Shown here in pieces: positions 5,411 to 8,617 of a stretch of 8,617 nucleotides of DNA (position 1 is the first letter of the stretch; every line of letters starts with the position of its first letter). The notes beneath the pieces were generated by a model. It had not been told where the DNA came from. It did no database searches and saw only the letters and a list, made by a program, of their open reading frames with translations. A program made the position numbers and the translations under genes. This stretch comes from DATKZS01 sp035527835 [NCBI: bacterium] (GTDB lineage Bacteria; RBG-13-61-14): NCBI GenBank assembly GCA_035527835.1, contig DATKZS010000091.1:1-8617 (forward strand). Direction: 5' to 3'.

Positions 5411-7435
5411 TTATTCGTGGGCCAGGGTGAGTTGGGGATAGGAGTCGAGGTAGGAGATGATGCCGGAGGCGATGGAGGAGGCGGCGGCCTGCTGGTAGTC
5501 GGAGGAGCGGAGGCGCTTTTCCTCTTTTTTGTTGCTGATGAAGGAGACTTCGACCAGGGCGCAGGGCATGGTGGCGCCGGTAAGGACCCAGAACGGGGCT
5601 TTTTTCACGCCATGGTCGGCGACGCCGTAACCCTTGTTCAACTCCTTGACCAGGGACCTTTGCAGGGTGCGGGCCAGCGGCACCGAGTCCTCCACCTTGC
5701 TGGCGGTGATGAGGTCGGCCAGGATTTTGTTGGTCACGTCGCGGGTGTCGGCCATCTCCTCTTCCCGGGCGAAGTTCTCCTTGGCCGCGAGCCGCAGCGA
5801 GGCGTGGTCCGTGGTGTTGTCCAGGTAATAGGTCTCCGCGCCGTTGGCGTCGCGGTTGGTGGAAGCGTTGCAATGGATGGAGACGAAGAGGTCGGCGTTC
5901 ATGGTATTGGCCATGGCGGTGCGCTCGACCAGAGTGAGGTAGCGGTCGTCCTTCCTGGTGAGCACGACCTGGAGGTCCGGCCGGCGCCGCTCCAGCTCGC
6001 GCTTCACCTTGTGCGCAATGGCCAGCGTGATGTCCTTCTCCTTCAGCCCCGACGGACCCACGGCCCCGGGATCGCGCCCGCCGTGGCCCGCGTCAATCAC
6101 CACCAGGGTCTTTTTCTTCCCGGCCTGGAGCGCCGGCTTTTTCGCGATCTGGTCCGTTCCCGGCTTCGTCGTCTTTTTAGCTTCTTCCCTCGCTCCTCGC
6201 TCCCCGCCCCTCGCTTCTCCTTTCCCCGGCTCGCCGTACACGTCAATGACGTAGCGGAAGTTGTCGCCGGCCATGGGGAAGGCGTTGAAGTGGTCAATGC
6301 GCTCGATGTCGAGGACGACGCGGGTCACGAAGGGCTCGTACTGTCCGGCGCGGGCCTTTTTGAGCAGGCCGTCGCCGATGGGCAGGGTGTAGCAGCCGGG
6401 CTCGGGCGTGCCCTGCTTCATCGAGCTCGCGATCACGGCGCCCTGGAAATCAATATAGAGGCGGGGCGGGGTGCCGAGCTCGGGGTCGGGCTTCAACAGG
6501 TGCGGCGGATCGTAGGGGACCTCGCGGTCCAGCTCGACCACCACGCGGGTGTAGTCCTGGTTGGACCAGTAGCGCAGGTCGAGGAGATGGGCCACGGGCG
6601 CGGACGGGGCGGGCGGAGACGCGGGTGGGGGCACCCGCGCCCCCTCTGGATCGCCTGCAACGGGTGCGGCATCGAGGAGAGGGGTCGCCGGCCGGAGGCC
6701 GCCTCCCAGGTTCGATGGCGGCACATCCTCTTCAATGATGGCGGGGTTTTCCGGGACGGGCGCGGGGGCCGGGGCGGGGGCCGCGATCTCGCCTGCTTGC
6801 AGGTCCATGACCGGGACCGGCGCTCCGGGAGTGGGCTGACCTTTCACTTCCTCATTTTTCTCTTCCGCGCCGGCATTTTTGGCAGCCAGGGCGGGCGCGG
6901 GCACGGCGCCGAGGTCGGGGTTTTGGGCGAGGTCGGAGAGGCGCTGTCGGGCCTTTTGCGCCATGTCGCCGCTCCTGAACCCGGCGGCCTTCTGGAAGGA
7001 CTGGATTGCCGGGCCGCGCTCGCCCTTGATGAGGTGGATCTCGCCGCAATAGTATTGCGCGTCGTCGGCCAGGGTGCTCTCGGGATGGTCGCGGCCGAGC
7101 CGCTCATAAGCGATGAGCGCGCGGTCAAGGTCAGCGGGATCAAAGGCCGCCTTGAAGGCCTGCATTCCGAGCACGCCCACCATGAACAGAGCGTCGTCCG
7201 CCTTGTGGCAGCCCGCGAACCGATCGGCGACCGCCTGGAACTCAGCCATCAGCGCGCGGCTCTGCTTTGCGGAAAGCGGGCCTTGCCTGGTCAGCGCGTA
7301 ATATTGATCAGCGGCGGCTTTGTAGGATGCTTCGCAACGGGAGGGCTCGGCGCGGGCGGGTCTTGTCCATGGCACCGTAATAAGGGCCACAAGGATCAGG
7401 AGAGCAACAATCCTTTCGCGCATCATCATCCGCAT
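5411..7435 (-). CDS. N-acetylmuramoyl-L-alanine amidase with TPR-like, AMIN and Amidase_3 domains
   Basis: The product (674 residues) is a zinc amidase that cuts the bond between N-acetylmuramic acid and the stem peptide in periplasmic peptidoglycan. A signal peptide (RERIVALLILVALITV, cleavage after ARA at residue 29) is followed by a helical TPR-like region (about 30-165; AIQSFQKAAGF), a long Pro/Ala linker, an AMIN domain (about 282-401) and a C-terminal Amidase_3 domain (about 443-665). The catalytic set is complete: H451 in DAGHGGRDPGA, E466 in GLKEKD, H521 in FVSIHCNAS and E629 in VEVSFISN. AmiC proteins are about 420 residues, so the TPR-like part and linker are extra; they may bind a regulator. 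I chose ATG 7435; ATGs at 7429, 7426 and 7423 are nearly as good, and none has a strong ribosome binding site. The frame extends to a TTG at 7576 but would cross the divergent promoters. The stop is TAA at 5411-5413. Confidence 0.93.
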   Translation of the reverse strand: MRMMMRERIVALLILVALITVPWTRPARAEPSRCEASYKAAADQYYALTRQGPLSAKQSRALMAEFQAVADRFAGCHKADDALFMVGVLGMQAFKAAFDPADLDRALIAYERLGRDHPESTLADDAQYYCGEIHLIKGERGPAIQSFQKAAGFRSGDMAQKARQRLSDLAQNPDLGAVPAPALAAKNAGAEEKNEEVKGQPTPGAPVPVMDLQAGEIAAPAPAPAPVPENPAIIEEDVPPSNLGGGLRPATPLLDAAPVAGDPEGARVPPPASPPAPSAPVAHLLDLRYWSNQDYTRVVVELDREVPYDPPHLLKPDPELGTPPRLYIDFQGAVIASSMKQGTPEPGCYTLPIGDGLLKKARAGQYEPFVTRVVLDIERIDHFNAFPMAGDNFRYVIDVYGEPGKGEARGGERGAREEAKKTTKPGTDQIAKKPALQAGKKKTLVVIDAGHGGRDPGAVGPSGLKEKDITLAIAHKVKRELERRRPDLQVVLTRKDDRYLTLVERTAMANTMNADLFVSIHCNASTNRDANGAETYYLDNTTDHASLRLAAKENFAREEEMADTRDVTNKILADLITASKVEDSVPLARTLQRSLVKELNKGYGVADHGVKKAPFWVLTGATMPCALVEVSFISNKKEEKRLRSSDYQQAAASSIASGIISYLDSYPQLTLAHE
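6620..6645. repeat. GC-rich palindromic repeat, copy 2 (inside the amidase gene)
   Basis: CGCGGGTG (6620-6627) and CACCCGCG (6632-6639) are perfect 8-base arms around GGGG, followed by five C and a T, as in copy 1. It lies in frame in the amidase's proline-rich linker, around residues 264-272, and is read as GARVPPPAS. It avoids both the TPR-like and AMIN domains, as expected if an element inserted where the protein tolerates it. Confidence 0.75.
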
Positions 7436-7526
7436 CCGCTTGTTCCGCTTTTCCGCGTCCGCAACAGGTCCAGTCGATAGTACATAGTTTAACCCGAAAA
7501 CCGTGTGGTTTGCAAGGGGCTGAGGT

Positions 7527-7532
7527 ATTATA
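7527..7532 (-). promoter_or_regulatory. Possible -10 box for the amidase gene
   Basis: The minus strand reads TATAAT here, a full -10 match, but no recognisable -35 hexamer sits 16-18 bases upstream (TTGCAA at 7545-7550 is too close). If used, transcription would start near 7520 with a leader of about 85 bases. Its spacer would overlap the -35 box of the plus-strand promoter, so the two genes might compete for polymerase. Confidence 0.35.
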
Positions 7533-7539
7533 ATTATTA

Positions 7540-7567
7540 TTGACTTGCAATGCGGCTCTGCTATAAT
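7540..7567 (+). promoter_or_regulatory. Strong sigma-70-type promoter for the right-hand TSP3 protein
   Basis: TTGACT (7540-7545), a 16-base spacer and TATAAT (7562-7567) match the consensus at eleven of twelve bases. An AT-rich tract (7526-7539) lies just upstream and resembles an UP element. Transcription should start near 7574, about 98 bases before the ATG at 7672. Confidence 0.8.
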
Positions 7568-7658
7568 GCGCGCCAAGATCAGGGGCAGAGAAGCGCAATT
7601 TGATGCCCTATTCGCCTCGATCCCTTGACCGGTTGCAAAAGGTGGACATTTCTATCCC

Positions 7659-7665
7659 AAGGAGG
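7659..7665 (+). promoter_or_regulatory. Ribosome binding site of the right-hand TSP3 protein
   Basis: AAGGAGG lies six bases upstream of the ATG at 7672, an excellent Shine-Dalgarno match that decides the start. Confidence 0.85.
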
Positions 7666-7671
7666 GAGCAG

Positions 7672-8617
7672 ATGAAAAGGGCGAAGCTTCTGGTGGCGGT
7701 TTGGCTTGTGGTTCTTCCGGCCTTGTTTTTCCCTTCCCTATTATGCGCGCAAGATGCGGACGGCGACGGCGTCTCCGACCGCAACGACAACTGCGTAGGC
7801 GTCTTGAACCTCCTGCAGGAGGACCTGGAATGGAGCACCCAGGCCGGGACCCTGGTCCTGTATGACGATTCCCTGGCCATCCATAGCTGGGCTACCCCGC
7901 CCCTGGAAACGGGAAGCACCGTACACGACGGCGACACCGCGATGAAGATCATCGGCAATAATCTCATCACGGAAATCGCGCCCGACCTCGGCCAGAGCGG
8001 GCCCCAGCGATACCTCCGCTTCTGGATCTACCTCACCTCCCCCACCGCGGACCTGGCCCTGCAGATGAACTGCGGCGACGGCGAGGGCTGGGACCACAAG
8101 TGGGGCTTCTCCGGCAACGGGACCTGGGAAGGAGAGGCCTGGGCCTTCAACGGCCGCGATTACAACCTGCCCGTGGGCCAGTGGCTCCCGATCATGCTTG
8201 ACATCCAGGGCGCCCTCTCCTGCGACAACGGCAAAGCCATCTACGGCATCGGCTGGGACGTGCTCCCGGGCAATACGGCCTTCGTGGACTCCGCGGCCTT
8301 CTACTCCACCAGACCCAGTGGCGACGTCTGCGATTTCACCAGCGACTTTGACGGCGACGGGCTGAGCGACGCGCAGGAACTCGGCTTTTCCTACACCGAT
8401 CCGGCCGATCCCGACTCCGACGACGACGGCCTCTCCGACGGGGACGAGGTCAATACCTGGTTGACTGATCCCAATGACCCGGACTCGGACGGCGATAATT
8501 TAAGCGACGGCAACGAGGTCAATTACTTCGGCACTGACCCTAACCTGCCGGATGCTGACACCGACTCCGACGGCCTGCCTGACGTGGTGGAGACGGATAC
8601 CGGACTATATGTGGACT
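7672..8617 (+). CDS. Secreted TSP3-repeat protein with an N-terminal jelly-roll-like domain (partial, C-terminus missing)
   Basis: The frame is open from ATG 7672 to the window edge (315 codons), preceded by a strong promoter and ribosome binding site. Residues 1-26 form a Sec signal peptide (LLVAVWLVVLPALFF, cleavage after CA). The cysteine in SLLCAQ does not fit a lipobox because the residue before it is Leu. A TSP3-type unit follows at once (DADGDGVSDRNDNC, residues 28-41). Residues about 48-216 form a strand-rich domain with YLRFWIYLTS, DHKWGFSGN, LPVGQWLPIMLDI and a last strand FVDSAAFYS; this resembles jelly-roll or carbohydrate-binding-module folds, by inference only. A TSP3 array resumes at residue 225 (DFDGDGLSDAQE, DSDDDGLSDGDE, DSDGDNLSDGNE) and continues off the edge. 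It is probably a surface or extracellular calcium-binding protein of the same broad class as the left-hand giant. Confidence 0.88.
   Translation, partial: MKRAKLLVAVWLVVLPALFFPSLLCAQDADGDGVSDRNDNCVGVLNLLQEDLEWSTQAGTLVLYDDSLAIHSWATPPLETGSTVHDGDTAMKIIGNNLITEIAPDLGQSGPQRYLRFWIYLTSPTADLALQMNCGDGEGWDHKWGFSGNGTWEGEAWAFNGRDYNLPVGQWLPIMLDIQGALSCDNGKAIYGIGWDVLPGNTAFVDSAAFYSTRPSGDVCDFTSDFDGDGLSDAQELGFSYTDPADPDSDDDGLSDGDEVNTWLTDPNDPDSDGDNLSDGNEVNYFGTDPNLPDADTDSDGLPDVVETDTGLYVD

Larger units (their letters stand above)
7436..7671. other. Divergent intergenic region with promoters for both flanking genes
   Basis: This stretch separates the amidase (minus) from the TSP3 protein gene (plus). It contains an AT-rich core (7526-7545) within GC-rich surroundings, the plus-strand promoter, a possible minus-strand -10 box, and the roughly 98-base leader of the plus gene. 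I looked for a riboswitch or stable leader hairpin in 7575-7660 and saw none that was convincing. Confidence 0.7.

Noticed and set aside
5342-7480. A long open frame of about 712 codons on the plus strand, antisense to the amidase
   Set aside because: It is a compositional shadow of GC-rich codon use. The protein shows no domain and is Gly/Val/Arg-rich, while the opposite strand has a full amidase with signal peptide and catalytic residues.
7436-7576. A 47-residue N-terminal extension of the amidase starting from TTG at 7576
   Set aside because: The start is a TTG without a ribosome binding site, the extension would place the signal peptide internally, and it crosses the divergent promoter region.
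7568-7658. Riboswitch or structured leader upstream of the right-hand gene
   Set aside because: The leader is long enough, but I could not find paired stems or a known conserved core such as that of a cyclic di-GMP riboswitch.
7732-7752. Lipoprotein signal at SLLCAQ in the right-hand protein
   Set aside because: The residue before the cysteine is Leu, whereas lipoboxes need Gly, Ala or Ser there. A signal peptidase I site after CA fits better.

Overview
The window is GC-rich bacterial DNA carrying three protein genes. Two are very large secreted, calcium-binding repeat proteins, and each runs off one edge of the window. Between them lies a complete periplasmic cell-wall amidase. Sec signal peptides, an AMIN-domain amidase of the AmiC/LytC type and long thrombospondin-type-3 (TSP3) arrays suggest a Gram-negative, probably uncultured environmental lineage. 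Deltaproteobacteria-like or PVC-like groups are possible, but the sequence does not fix the taxon.

Layout: positions 1-5206 on the minus strand form one uninterrupted frame of 1735 codons with no stop, starting at 5206 and leaving the window at its left end. Reading from the N-terminus it encodes a signal peptide, a seven-repeat FG-GAP (integrin-type) beta-propeller, ten TSP3 units, a beta-sandwich-like module, six TSP3 units, a second set of seven repeats of W-x-G-S-E-F-G-L-x-W type (probably a second propeller), eight TSP3 units, a dockerin-like pair of EF-hand loops, and the start of a further beta-rich region. Positions 5207-5410 are intergenic, with a likely promoter and a palindromic repeat. 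Positions 5411-7435 on the minus strand encode an N-acetylmuramoyl-L-alanine amidase with a signal peptide, a helical TPR-like region, a proline/alanine-rich linker, an AMIN domain and an Amidase_3 domain. Positions 7436-7671 are a divergent promoter region with a near-consensus sigma-70-type promoter on the plus strand. From 7672 to the right end a plus-strand gene starts a second TSP3 protein.

How the parts may fit together: both giant proteins look like secreted, rigid, calcium-stabilised surface or matrix proteins. The TSP3 arrays act as stalks and the propellers and sandwiches as binding heads, and the dockerin-like pair offers a possible docking site. The amidase cuts peptidoglycan in the periplasm. 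A link between wall remodelling and display or passage of the giant proteins is suggested only by adjacency. The most notable observations are the two-propeller, stalk and dockerin architecture, a domain that seems inserted inside a TSP3 unit of the right-hand protein, and a GC-rich palindromic repeat found both between genes and inside the amidase coding sequence.
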